64,000 bases of DNA, taken from positions 1,674,001 through 1,738,000 of the forward strand of contig CBDBGS010000008.1 of assembly GCA_965205385.1 (NCBI GenBank), read 5' to 3'. The notes below the pieces were generated by a model. It was not told the origin of the DNA and did no database searches. It worked only from the letters and a program-made list of their open reading frames with translations. A program made the position numbers and the translations under genes. This DNA comes from CATOSP01 sp965205385 (GTDB taxonomy: Bacteria > Chloroflexota > Dehalococcoidia > Lucifugimonadales > UBA3495). Positions 1-8,760 of the stretch are shown here, in pieces (within the stretch, counting starts at the first letter, position 1; each line of letters starts with the position of its first letter).

Positions 1-228
1 AGTGAGGCCCCGGCCGGGCGCTTCTCCGACTGGCATCCGGCGCCACGCCGCCAGTTCGTCATAATCCTGGCAGGGCAACTGGAGATCGGGCTGGGCGACG
101 GCTCCAAGCACGTCTTCGGCCCCGGCGACGCCCGTCTGGTGGAGGATACGACCGGCCAAGGCCACACCACCGCTACGCACGGCGGCCAGGCTTGTGTCAC
201 TTGCACCATCCCCCTGGCCAGCCAGTAG
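1..228 (+). CDS. Cupin-domain protein, C-terminal part
   Basis: The open frame enters from the left edge and ends at TAG 226-228, giving 75 residues. The run GQLEIGLGDGSKHVFGPGDA followed by a short strand and a His-containing stretch (GQGHTTATHGG) is the usual second half of a small cupin barrel: a G(X)5-G-D-X4-PG-D type motif followed by a glycine/His turn. The substrate cannot be told from this half. A strong rho-independent terminator follows 30 bases downstream, so this gene ends a transcription unit. The start lies outside the window. Confidence 0.6.
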   Translation, partial: SEAPAGRFSDWHPAPRRQFVIILAGQLEIGLGDGSKHVFGPGDARLVEDTTGQGHTTATHGGQACVTCTIPLASQ

Positions 229-258
229 ACCAGCGCTGCTCAAGAAGCGGCCTCAAAT

Positions 259-298
259 AGCGGGCTGGGAGTCTTAAATCCCAGCCCGCTTCTGTTTT
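259..298 (+). terminator. Rho-independent terminator after the cupin gene
   Basis: A perfect 12-bp stem, AGCGGGCTGGGA (259-270) pairing with TCCCAGCCCGCT (279-290), encloses an 8-base loop and is followed by the T-rich tail TCTGTTTT. Its position just after the stop of the cupin gene supports the call. Confidence 0.85.
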
Positions 299-330
299 CA
301 CAGTGGCCCAGGAACGGCCGGCGTGCGGTC

Positions 331-2115
331 CTAGAAACTCGGACGGAAACCCCTTCTCGGGAGGAGGAATTTGGGCAGTGAGACCGACGCGAGAGGAATG
401 AGGGTCAGAAGTTGCCTGAGCGACACCCAGCCTGGGATGGCGAGCTGGTGATGGCGGCCCGGTAATTGAGGCGAGGTTGGCGATGGCGGCAATTGGCGTG
501 GGGCCGGGGCCGGATTACCACGCAATTCCGGCCTTGGCGGCTATCAGGGTCAGGTTGGCCAACGTGGCGGCCAGGTACATCTGGAACCGGGTTTTGACAC
601 GGCCGAAGTAGCGGGACTGGCGGACCCCTAACTGGACCAGCCGCGCCAGCCGGCGCTCCGCCACCACCCGGCGCCGCCGGTACTCGGCAAAGGCTTCACT
701 CCGCTGTAAGGCACGCGCCTGCCGCAATAGGGCTTCCTGAGGGTGCAGCCGCACGTCCGCCGATGACCGGCCCCGCCGCCACGCACCGGGGCCGCAGAGG
801 GCACGCTCCACACACCGCTCCCTCGAATTGGAAACCGGCCAGTTTGTAAGTCCGGCCCGTCAGGTCAGTCCGCCGCTCCGCCTTGCGCATCCTGCGGGTA
901 ACCTGCCCGGCCGGACAGATGCGGGCGCCGGCCTCCAGGTCAATCCGGAAGTCCTCCTTGGGAAAGCGGGCCGTGTTGGGGCGTCCCGGCGCCTTGGCGA
1001 TCAGGGTGCGCCCCGCGTCGGCGAAGGCCTGGCAGGTACCACCGTCTCCATAAGCGGCGTCACCCATCGACTCGGTAACCGTGACTCCGGCGCCGGCTTC
1101 GCTCCACCAGTTCCAGCGCTCCGGCGCCGTCCCAGGCGTTGCCGGGCAATACCTCCACGGCGGTGATCAACTGGGAATCGGTGCCCACCACCACCGCCGC
1201 CTTGTGTCCGTCAAATCGTTTCCGGCTGCTCTTGTGGCCGTGGCGCATCTCCGGGTCGTGGACCGACAGGATGCGGTCCTTGCTCATCCCGTCCCTGGCG
1301 CTCATATCGCCCTCAGTTCGCGTTACGTCCTGGAGCAGGAGCTGACCCAGCAGCTCCGCCGCCGCCACGATTCCCCGTCGTTCAGCGCCGTCCTCCGGCA
1401 ATTCCCCCTGGGCCTGCCGCGCTAGTTCCAACAGCCGGTCCGCATCAGCCACGACCGATGCCAACAGCCCTTTCCGCTCCCGCCGGTCACTCCAGTCGAT
1501 GGCCGACTCTCCCTTTACGCTGGAACCGGTGTACCTCTCGTATCCCCGGGCCACGGCCCATTCTTTGACGGTGATCCTCTCCACGGCTGCCAAGGCTTTC
1601 AGAAGTTTGACGATCCCGTCGGCCAGCAGATTGCAAGTATCCTTGACCGCGCCCCGGCCCAGGATGTAGGTCGTGTCCAGCGCCACCCGCATCCCGCGCT
1701 TTTTCAGGTAGCCGGACTTCCGGGCCAGCCGCAGCCTGGACTCGAACACCTCCCGCACCTTCTCATGCAGTATCAACTGGGCGCGGAACACCCGCAGTGT
1801 GCTCTTGGCGAAGGGACGCTCTTCAATCTCGATGCCCAGAGCCACTTTCCACCGGAGGTCGAAGTCGGCCCTGGCCTTGGCCTCGGCGTCGCTCACCTTG
1901 TCATGGGACTGGAGCGGGAGCGCCGCCGCCAGCAGGCTGGGCGGCACGCTGTCCCGGCCATTGTCTTAGCAGTAGAACTCGGCGAAGTCAGCGTCCCGGA
2001 ACAGTTGCCCACGGAGCGAGGCCAGCAAACCGTAGAAGGTGTCCCGCCCCACGTGGTCCAGATATAACCGGTCCGCTTCCCAAAGTCCCCTCTGGTCCGA
2101 CCGCTCTCCCAGCAT
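331..2115 (-). pseudogene. IS1182-family transposase, frameshifted
   Basis: The original start is ATG 2115-2113 (reads MLGERSDQRG as in the intact copy) and the stop TAG is at 331-333 inside the terminal repeat. An in-frame TAA at 1966-1968 sits where the intact protein has the Ala of CADNGRD. The DDE core survives in three separated frames: 1060-1947 (VALDTTYILGRGAVKDT, SVHDPEMRHGHKSSRKRFDG), 696-1067 (GDAAYGDGGT) and 515-811 (RQSRYFGRVKTRFQMYLAAT). Several indels separate these pieces, so no active transposase can be made. Confidence 0.9.
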
Positions 2116-2194
2116 CCCAAGCCCCCGCTATCCCAGATGCCCCCAAGTATAGCCACTCTTCCCGCTGCCGCCACTTTCCGGCCAAATTTCTTGC
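331..2194 (-). mobile_element. Decayed IS1182-family insertion sequence
   Basis: This element is homologous along its whole length to the intact IS1182 copy at 31540-33406. The left end still reads CTAGAAAC (331-338), matching the terminus of the intact copy. The right end near 2194 reads TTTCTTG where the intact element has TTTCTAG, so one terminus has already lost its CTAG. The transposase inside is broken by frameshifts and a stop. Both copies lie in the same orientation about 31 kb apart, so recombination between them could delete everything in between. Confidence 0.85.
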
Positions 2195-2300
2195 GAGCGG
2201 GCAGGAGACTAGGGTGCGGGATTGGGCCAAGTTTACCATCGGACTCGTACTCAGTATCCTCTGCAGGAGAGCCGCCGGAAAGAAGCAGGAGCGTGAAACA

Positions 2301-2390
2301 ATGGAATATCGGATAAATCATGTACACATCAGGGCCGTGGACCCCCAGGCCGTCATGTCATGGTAAGCGGAGGATTTCGATGCCAGAGTG
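2301..2390 (+). pseudogene. VOC/glyoxalase-family gene, N-terminal stub
   Basis: ATG 2301 starts MEYRINHVHIRAVDPQAVMSW, then hits TAA at 2364-2366. Reading through in the same frame continues AEDFDARV before another stop. The pattern HVHIRAxDPQAxxxWY-AExF is the typical first strand and helix of a vicinal-oxygen-chelate protein, with the metal His in HVHI. The TAA replaces the expected Tyr codon (TAC), so a single base change created the stop, and the rest of the gene is missing. The stub lies between the decayed IS1182 and the arylsulfotransferase-like gene. Confidence 0.5.
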
Positions 2391-2486
2391 TAAGGGGCCC
2401 GGTTACGACCCGGCCACCCAGTCTGATACCCTTTCGCCAATCATGATGGCGTTAGCTTTAGTTTAGGCTACTAGGAGGCGAGCTGC

Positions 2487-3575
2487 ATGACTACGTCCTA
2501 CCGTCCCACAGGATTGCTCCGGTACCACGCTGCCGGCGTGTACCGAGGGTATACTCTCTTCTCTCCCAACGGCGGGGATGACGCCTACTTGATTGATATG
2601 GAAGGCAACTTCGTCCACCGTTGGCGCTATCCTGGCGGCATCGCCTACGGCTACCTCTTGGATAATGGCAACCTGCTTTTCCGAGATCATGGATCAAATC
2701 CTCCGGGCGCCGACCACATCCGGGAACTGGACTGGGACAGCCGGCTGGTCTGGGAGTATTACAACCCCAGCTTGAGGCGCCACAACCGGCTGCCCAACGG
2801 CAACAACCTGTTCCTGCTGCAACGCGACAAGATATCCACTGAACTGACCCGCAGGGTCCGGGGCGGATTCACTACCGACAGCGACCCGGAGCGGATGTTC
2901 AGTGACCAGGTGGTGGAGGTTACATCCGATGGGACCGAAGTGAATGTTTGGCGGTCCGCCGACCACTTGGAACCGGAAACCGACGTAATTTGCCCCCTTG
3001 AAAGCCGCAATGCTTGGGGCGGCGCAAACGACCTTACTTCGTCGCCCGACGGGAGCACCTTCCTGATCAGCTTCCGCATCCTCGACACTGTGGCGTTAGT
3101 GGACCGGTCGAGGGGAGAGATTACCTGGAAGTGGGGGCCGGGTAACATATCTCATCAACACCATCCCACCTATTTGGACAACGGTCACGTGCTGTTGCTG
3201 GACAACGGTTCCCACCGTCGGGGACTCAGCTATTCCCGGGTCATCGAGGTGGACCCATCTACCAGCGAGGTCGTGTGGCAGTACCGGGGCCTGCCGATGG
3301 TCTCCTTCTTCACCCACTTCACCGGCGGAGCGCAACGCTTGCCCAACGGGAACACTTTGATAACCGAAGGTCTTGCGGGCAGGCTGTTCGAGGTAACTCC
3401 CGGAAACGAGATAGTGTGGGAATTTGTTAGCCCCTTCGTTGTTCCGTCCCAGTTCGGCATGGCCAACGGTGTGTTCCGGTCCCACCGCTACGGACCCGAC
3501 CACCCGGCTTTGCAGGGAAAGGTGCTGGACCCGGAGCGATTCGGCAACTTCAATCGCCTGTATCGGGGGAGGTAG
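2487..3575 (+). CDS. Arylsulfotransferase (ASST)-family beta-propeller protein
   Basis: A 362-residue protein with repeated propeller strands: a GNxVHRWRYPGG blade near residue 35, LPNGNNLFL near 102, a second LPNGNTLITEG near 285, and WKWGPGNISHQHHPTYLDNGH near 215, where the paired His residues lie in the region holding the catalytic His of ASST enzymes. The family transfers sulfate between phenolic compounds, often in the periplasm, but no signal peptide is visible here, and many relatives are only called PQQ-like or ASST-like. AGGAGG at 2473-2478 sets the ATG start. It is a single gene with an amidase downstream on the same strand. The exact reaction is unknown. Confidence 0.75.
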   Translation: MTTSYRPTGLLRYHAAGVYRGYTLFSPNGGDDAYLIDMEGNFVHRWRYPGGIAYGYLLDNGNLLFRDHGSNPPGADHIRELDWDSRLVWEYYNPSLRRHNRLPNGNNLFLLQRDKISTELTRRVRGGFTTDSDPERMFSDQVVEVTSDGTEVNVWRSADHLEPETDVICPLESRNAWGGANDLTSSPDGSTFLISFRILDTVALVDRSRGEITWKWGPGNISHQHHPTYLDNGHVLLLDNGSHRRGLSYSRVIEVDPSTSEVVWQYRGLPMVSFFTHFTGGAQRLPNGNTLITEGLAGRLFEVTPGNEIVWEFVSPFVVPSQFGMANGVFRSHRYGPDHPALQGKVLDPERFGNFNRLYRGR

Positions 3576-3704
3576 GAAGAACCGTGGACGAACACTGATC
3601 GCAGCACTGACTATGTCGGCAGACATTGTTGTCCGTAGATTGCGAGTCGCGGTTGCCATTGCTGTAGAGCTACAGCGCGTAGGGTGATTCGATTATCGGC
3701 CCAA

Positions 3705-3777
3705 CTGTCCGAACCGGGATTCACAGGATTTTGGGATGCGCAAGATTCCCATCATATAAATCCCGGAATCAGAGAAA
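3705..3777. repeat. Imperfect palindromic intergenic repeat
   Basis: The segment begins CTGTCCGAACCGGGATT and ends AATCCCGGAATCAGAG, so CCGGGATT and AATCCCGG pair across a partly matching middle. It resembles dispersed palindromic (REP/MITE-like) units, but no second full copy was seen in the window. It lies in the gap before the amidase gene. Confidence 0.4.
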
Positions 3778-3852
3778 TCACAGCTCAGACGAACAATCGA
3801 AAGACCCTGCTACAGCCGGCGCTTTTCGTTGACGGCCTAAGGGTTGCCGCCT

Positions 3853-5322
3853 ATGATGGCTCGCAACCTCGTAGTGAAAATCGAGAGGCGCCAACCGTTG
3901 GAGGCCCCTATGGTCCGGAGCGAACTTCCTCGCCACTCTGCGTCGGCGCTCGCCAACCTCATCGAGAGCAAAGAGGTGTCCCCTGTGGAGGTGGTCGAGG
4001 CCTACCTGCAGCGTATCGACGACCTCGACTTCAAGTTCAACTCGTTCATCACGGTGCTTCGGCAACAGGCCCTGGAAGAAGCAAGGCAGGCCGAACGGGA
4101 AATCCTGGCCGGCGCCTACCGCGGCCCGATGCACGGCATCCCGGTGGGCGTCAAAGACCAGATCCGGACCAAGGACATCCGCACCACCGGTGGCTCGCGT
4201 ATCTTGGCCGACTTTGTGCCCGACGACGACGCCACAGTAATTTTCAACCTGAGGAATGCTGGCGCCATTCTGCTGGGCAAGACCAATCTCAGCGAATTCG
4301 CCATCACCGGTTTCACCCACCGGTTCAGCACCCCCCGCAATCCCTGGGATCTGGACATGTCCGCTGGTGGCTCCAGCAGCGGGTCGGGAGCGGCCACGGC
4401 GGCCTTCCTCTGCGCCACCTCCTTGGGAGAGGACACCGGCGGATCGATTCGGCGCCCGGCGGCTTGGTGCGGGATCGTCGGGCTAAGGCCTGGCTGGGGA
4501 CGGGTCAGCCGTTACGGGTTGATGCGGGGAGTGTGGTCGATGGACACCATAGGGCCGATCTCCCGCACTGTGGAAGACGCGGCTATCACCCTGTCGGCAA
4601 TCGCCGGCTACGACCCCAAAGACCCAACCACCTGGAACACGCCGGCGCCCGACTACCGGCAAGCCTTGGACGGTGACATCAAGGGCAGGCGATTGGGAAT
4701 CGTTACGGAGCTGCTCCACAGCGACATGGTGGAGTCTGACGTAGCCGACGCATTTACAGCCGCCGTCGACACTCTGGCGGAGCTGGGCGCCGAGGTTGAA
4801 GAGGTCTCCATTCCGTTGGCGGCCCACGCGAATGCCATCGCCGGTGCGTTGCTAGCGGTCGAACCGGCCGTCAACATGAAGGAATGGGTCCGGGAACGAA
4901 TCCACGATTTCGGCCACGACAATCGCATCGGACTGCTTACCGGTAGCCTGGTCCCGGCCCAGGCCTACTACAAGGCCCAGAAGCTCCGTACCCTACTGCG
5001 TGAGGATGTGCTGGCGGCTTTCCGGACCTACGACGCGCTGGTGATGCCGACCTCCGGAAGGCAGGCAGTCCCGCTCCAGGACGACCCCCCGGTGACCAGC
5101 AAGGAGACCGCGTCGCGGTTGCCGTTCATGCGCACTAATACCTTCAATCTATCGAACGCACCGGCCATTTCCGTGCCCTGTGGGTTCGGCGGAAGGGGGC
5201 TGCCGGTGGGCCTTCAAATCGCCGGGCCGCCCGGCGGGGAGGAGTTGGTGTTGAGGCTGGCCCACGCCTACGAACAGAACACCCCGTGGCACACCATGAG
5301 ACCTCCAACCGCTGAGATCTAG
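3853..5322 (+). CDS. Amidase-signature family hydrolase
   Basis: About 489 residues with the full Ser-cisSer-Lys triad of the amidase signature family: Lys near residue 101 in GIPVGVKDQ, the cis-Ser in AGGSSSGSG near 174, and the nucleophile Ser near 198 in TGGSIRRPA. These enzymes cleave amide or acylamide bonds (acetamidase and GatA relatives). The length and the lone context, without gatB/gatC nearby, argue against the tRNA amidotransferase subunit. AAGGG at 3839-3843 is 9 bases before ATG 3853; a TTG at 3844 or ATG at 3856 are alternative starts. The substrate is not determined; neighbours suggest catabolism. Confidence 0.9.
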   Translation: MMARNLVVKIERRQPLEAPMVRSELPRHSASALANLIESKEVSPVEVVEAYLQRIDDLDFKFNSFITVLRQQALEEARQAEREILAGAYRGPMHGIPVGVKDQIRTKDIRTTGGSRILADFVPDDDATVIFNLRNAGAILLGKTNLSEFAITGFTHRFSTPRNPWDLDMSAGGSSSGSGAATAAFLCATSLGEDTGGSIRRPAAWCGIVGLRPGWGRVSRYGLMRGVWSMDTIGPISRTVEDAAITLSAIAGYDPKDPTTWNTPAPDYRQALDGDIKGRRLGIVTELLHSDMVESDVADAFTAAVDTLAELGAEVEEVSIPLAAHANAIAGALLAVEPAVNMKEWVRERIHDFGHDNRIGLLTGSLVPAQAYYKAQKLRTLLREDVLAAFRTYDALVMPTSGRQAVPLQDDPPVTSKETASRLPFMRTNTFNLSNAPAISVPCGFGGRGLPVGLQIAGPPGGEELVLRLAHAYEQNTPWHTMRPPTAEI

Positions 5323-5471
5323 TGGTGCAGGCCGTGGCATAATGATTACCGAACCGCAAGCCTGCCTGAGATACATCAGCTCCATCCACCGGCGCAAAGT
5401 GCGCGACGTTCTGGCGCGGTCGAAATTGGGCCGCCCGATTTTCCAACCACATCTTCACAGAGGTTGATGTT

Positions 5472-5885
5472 ATGTACAACAAGCCCATGATCAGCTTGGA
5501 ACAGGCCCAGAACGCGATTGCGGCCATGATCGTCGATTACAACACGGACCCTAACCGGCGCAAGGTAGACATGGCCGTGGTGGACGATGCTGGAAACCTG
5601 CTGGCCTACGCGCGGATGGACCGCTGCCTGAGGCCCACTTTCGCCATTCGCAAGGCCTACACCTCCGCGGTCCGCGCCATGGATACCGCCGCCTTCGCCG
5701 AGCAACTCAGTAGCTCGGGTAGGTCGCTTGAGTCCTTCGGCGATCCCCAGTTGATAGCCATACCAGGGGGAGTCGCCGTTTTCCTCGACGGGGCGGCAGT
5801 CGGCGCCATCGGCGTGGGCGGCCTGCCCAGCGGGCTCGACGACGAAGCCATCGCCCGGGCCGGGTTAGGGGCGCTGGGCATTTAA
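5472..5885 (+). CDS. GlcG/HbpS-type (DUF336) protein
   Basis: A 137-residue protein matching the DUF336 fold: VDMAVVDDAGNLLAYARMD, then IRKAYTSA, then GGVAVFLDGAAVGAIGVGG. This order is characteristic of GlcG, HbpS and the corrinoid/heme-interacting relatives. HbpS proteins bind or degrade heme; GlcG has no settled function. No signal peptide is visible, so it is probably cytoplasmic. AGAGG precedes ATG 5472. It follows the amidase by 150 bases on the same strand and may be cotranscribed. Confidence 0.85.
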   Translation: MYNKPMISLEQAQNAIAAMIVDYNTDPNRRKVDMAVVDDAGNLLAYARMDRCLRPTFAIRKAYTSAVRAMDTAAFAEQLSSSGRSLESFGDPQLIAIPGGVAVFLDGAAVGAIGVGGLPSGLDDEAIARAGLGALGI

Positions 5886-5950
5886 CGGCGACGGCCCGAT
5901 AGAGCGCCAACCCGTCAGCCACCGTCACGACGGTTGGCTGCCTCCGACGG

Positions 5951-7117
5951 TCACTCGTAAGGTTGCAGCTCGATTTCCTTGAGGGCCGGCAACACTTCCC
6001 GGCCCAATAGTTGGACCGACCGCATCACGTCCCCGTGCTTTATGTTGCCGTCGCTTCCTATTAGGATCAGGTAGCCCGGATTGAGGCTCTTGATGGTTTG
6101 GGTCAATTTCTTCGTTACGGTTTCGGGGCTGCCCACCACAATCGCGCCCACTTCCTGAAGCTGCTCATAGCTCATTCGCGAATCGGGGCCCCCGGCGCGC
6201 CTCCTGCTCAGTTGAGTGGCCACCGCCGATTGGTAACCCGGTGGATCGTTATGCTCCCTGGGCCCACGCATCCGGTGATCGCCATTCCACAGGAAGCCCT
6301 TTCCGATCTCTTGGGCTTTTTCGTCGGTGTCGGCGACAACCGCCCGCAATTGATAGCCGAAGTGTTCCGGCCCCGGCTTGAACCCGACCTCATGGGCGGT
6401 ATCGATGTATACCTGTTTCAACTCAAGGGTCAGGTCCATCAACGCCCCGAGGTTCACGTAAGTATAGCCGCGGCTTGCCGCCCACATAACGCTTTCAGGG
6501 CTGCTCCCGCCGGGGAACCATATAGGGGGATGGGGTTGCTGCACCGGCAGAACCCACGGGTTGACGACCCGGTGGTGGTAGTATTTGCCCTCCCACCGGA
6601 AGGGTCCCGGCTCCGTCCAGCACTTGATAATCAGGTCGTGGGCCTCCTCGAACCGTTCGCGGTTCTCGGTGGGGTCGAGCCCGGCCATCAAGGTCTCCAC
6701 CGCTCCTCCCCTTACAAACCCGGAGACCAGCCGTCCCCCGGAATAGCAGTCCAGCATTGCCAGTTCCTCGGCCATTCGCACCGGGTCGTTCACCGGGATG
6801 ATATTGCCCAGGATGGCTATCTTGGCGTTCTTTGTCACCTTGCTGATTACCGCCGCATCCAGGTTGGCCGAGGGTTTCATGTTCCAATAAGAAGCGTGAT
6901 GCTCGTTGGTCATTATCCCGTCGATGCCTTCTTCGTCGGCCAGGGCGTACTGCTCGTGGTACTGGTTGTACAGCACGTGCGCCTTTTCCGGGTCGAAGTA
7001 TGTGTTTGGAAAGTCGATTCTGCCCGACTTGTATTGGGAGATTTCCTCCTCATTGATGTAGGTATAGGGTTGTTGCGAGTGAAAATACAGCTCGATGGTA
7101 TCTTTCGTTTCAGCCAT
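5951..7117 (-). CDS. LLM-class flavin-dependent oxidoreductase
   Basis: A 388-residue bacterial luciferase-like monooxygenase. Recognisable parts are the N-terminal ALADEEGIDGIMTNEHHAS segment, LDCYSGGRLVSGFVRG near residue 130, and the C-terminal stretch EVGAIVVGSPETVTKKL, which is the usual insertion-to-TIM-barrel return. These enzymes oxidise small organics using reduced flavin supplied by a partner reductase; none is encoded beside it. AGGAGG lies 5-10 bases upstream of ATG 7117-7115. It is convergent with the HbpS-like gene. Such paralogs are numerous in SAR202-type Chloroflexota, which supports that guess about the host. Confidence 0.9.
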   Translation of the reverse strand: MAETKDTIELYFHSQQPYTYINEEEISQYKSGRIDFPNTYFDPEKAHVLYNQYHEQYALADEEGIDGIMTNEHHASYWNMKPSANLDAAVISKVTKNAKIAILGNIIPVNDPVRMAEELAMLDCYSGGRLVSGFVRGGAVETLMAGLDPTENRERFEEAHDLIIKCWTEPGPFRWEGKYYHHRVVNPWVLPVQQPHPPIWFPGGSSPESVMWAASRGYTYVNLGALMDLTLELKQVYIDTAHEVGFKPGPEHFGYQLRAVVADTDEKAQEIGKGFLWNGDHRMRGPREHNDPPGYQSAVATQLSRRRAGGPDSRMSYEQLQEVGAIVVGSPETVTKKLTQTIKSLNPGYLILIGSDGNIKHGDVMRSVQLLGREVLPALKEIELQPYE

Positions 7118-7797
7118 GGATTCCTCCTGAGGTTTTAGCTTTAAGCAGATCTTGGAAGCGCCCGGTTAACCTGCAAAGCGGAGGTTAACTCCCGTCCATT
7201 AGTCTACGTGCAAGGGATAACAGCATCAAGTGGCCGCCCCAGCGGGCAACCAGGGACAGAAGTGAAGCTGACTTCGCCATGCCTTTCCTCTATGACTATG
7301 ACCCTCGCGCCACCCCGTTTGACTACCGCGACATCAATGCCGCGGGTAGGCTAGACAGCCACTGCCGGATCGAGAACCGCCTGCACTAGGTGCTGGATAT
7401 GGCCTTCGATGACAACCTCAGTAAGGTAAGAACGGGCTACACCGACCAGAACCCGTCTGTCGTACGTCGCTTGGTTTTGGACCTGCGCGAACAGGCACGA
7501 AGTGTCAGATTCAGCGTAAAGTCCTATCGCAACGAGGCGGGCCGGGACTATGATTTCCTGCTCAGAGTCCTGTCAATACAAGGACGCGATCGCCCCGCTG
7601 CAATCGACTCCTATCTGTGCTTGGATACCCGAATATGTCACACTCAATTCCTGTGACTTCGGCACGGCTCCCAAGAAAGACTAAGCGGTTGCTCCCCGTA
7701 CTGGCATCCAGTGGATAGCCGTTGGGCAGAGTGTCACCTCGGGCAGACTAGAATGCTATTTGGATCCAACATCGGCAAAGCCCACTCAAACAGGACC

Positions 7798-7823
7798 CTG
7801 TCCAACTAATGGGGTCCACCTCA
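7798..7823 (+). repeat. Solo IS3-type terminal sequence
   Basis: CTGTCCAACTAATGGGGTCC followed by ACCTCA is identical over 26 bases to the right end of the IS3 remnant at 61761-61786. No transposase sequence is attached, so only the end has survived or been captured here. Confidence 0.75.
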
Positions 7824-7878
7824 CTAACTCTCAAAAAAGGGGGAGACCAACCCCCCGAACTGCTTTTCCGGTGGTCAA

Positions 7879-7923
7879 TTCATAAGCGCTAGGTCACTGG
7901 TTAGAATCCAGTCGTTGCCACCA
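7879..7923 (+). tRNA. tRNA-Met-like 3' half (partial, no 5' half)
   Basis: Geometry fits the 3' half of a tRNA. A 7-base loop TTCATAA holds CAT at 7881-7883, followed by GCGCT (stem strand), AGGTC (variable loop), ACTGG-TTAGAAT-CCAGT (5-bp T arm with a 7-base loop), a 7-base acceptor strand CGTTGCC, then ACCA. The matching 5' acceptor GGCAACG, D arm and anticodon-stem partner are absent upstream, and the T loop has A where C is normal. It is therefore a fragment, most likely left by an element that integrated at a tRNA 3' end. Confidence 0.45.
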
Positions 7924-8760
7924 CGAAGCTAACTTCTGCTTCTCCGTGGGCGCGCCTGGCGGCGAAGTCCAGTCCTCCTCTAAGCCGGGTTCCCGACTTA
8001 TTCTTCCCATACTTTGACCGGCTCCCCGCGCGGGAGCGGACATCACAAGGTCACCTCGCCAAGCTGGGCGATCCTTGGCGGACGCTATACACCTCCGCCG
8101 ACAGAACTTTGCAGCTAACTCTAGACGCCGAGTACGCCAGATTTGGTCCTAGACCCCGATGTGGGAGACCTCTAAAGTGAGGCTCCTGCTTACGTCCCAA
8201 AGGGACAAACCTCCCTGGTAGACCGGGAGGTCCGCGGCGACGTGGACCGGCCGCGGGAACGAGCATTGGCCGTTCCCGCGAAACGGCGTCCTACGGGACA
8301 CCGTCCACCAACTCCCGGTTTGTCATGCGCGACAACCCTCCTCTCCCCTGTTTACCGTCCTTCCGGATAGCTGGTGGGGCGTTGGGGCTCTCTGATACGC
8401 GCACCGGTAGAATGGCGCTTCCTCTCCGCGCCTCCAACCCAAGCCCTCCCCACTGCTATGTCTAAGTCCGCGGGTCTTGTGACTATCTGACCCAACTTCT
8501 CCACCATCCCCTGTCCTGTATCCGGGCACTCGTTTTAACGGTTATCGTTATATTTCCTACTATACACACTGATACCTAACACTATTGTTAAGAAGTGCCG
8601 CCCTACAGCACCAGTATATTGACGTGAGTGCCAGTAAGTCGTAGACTACATCCTCTCTACGCTAGGACCTGTGTCTGACGTGTCAACGGGCGGCAATGGG
8701 AGATATCCACCCACATTCGATATCGGCTCCGACGAATCGGGGCAAAGGGGAGGAAGGATA

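Larger units (their letters stand above)
7118..8760. other. Geneless stretch with decayed mobile DNA
   Basis: No convincing protein gene is visible over 1.6 kb. Short frames on both strands lack ribosome sites and family motifs. The only recognisable pieces are an IS3-type terminal sequence (7798-7823) and a tRNA-like 3' half (7879-7923). The rest looks like decayed sequence between two functional genes. Confidence 0.6.

Noticed and set aside
7279..7389. A 36-codon frame (MPFLYDYDPRATPFDYRD...)
   Set aside because: No ribosome site, no family, and it lies in decayed DNA; probably chance or a stub.
8051..8529. Short minus-strand frames of about 70 codons
   Set aside because: Low-complexity translation without ribosome sites or homology patterns.
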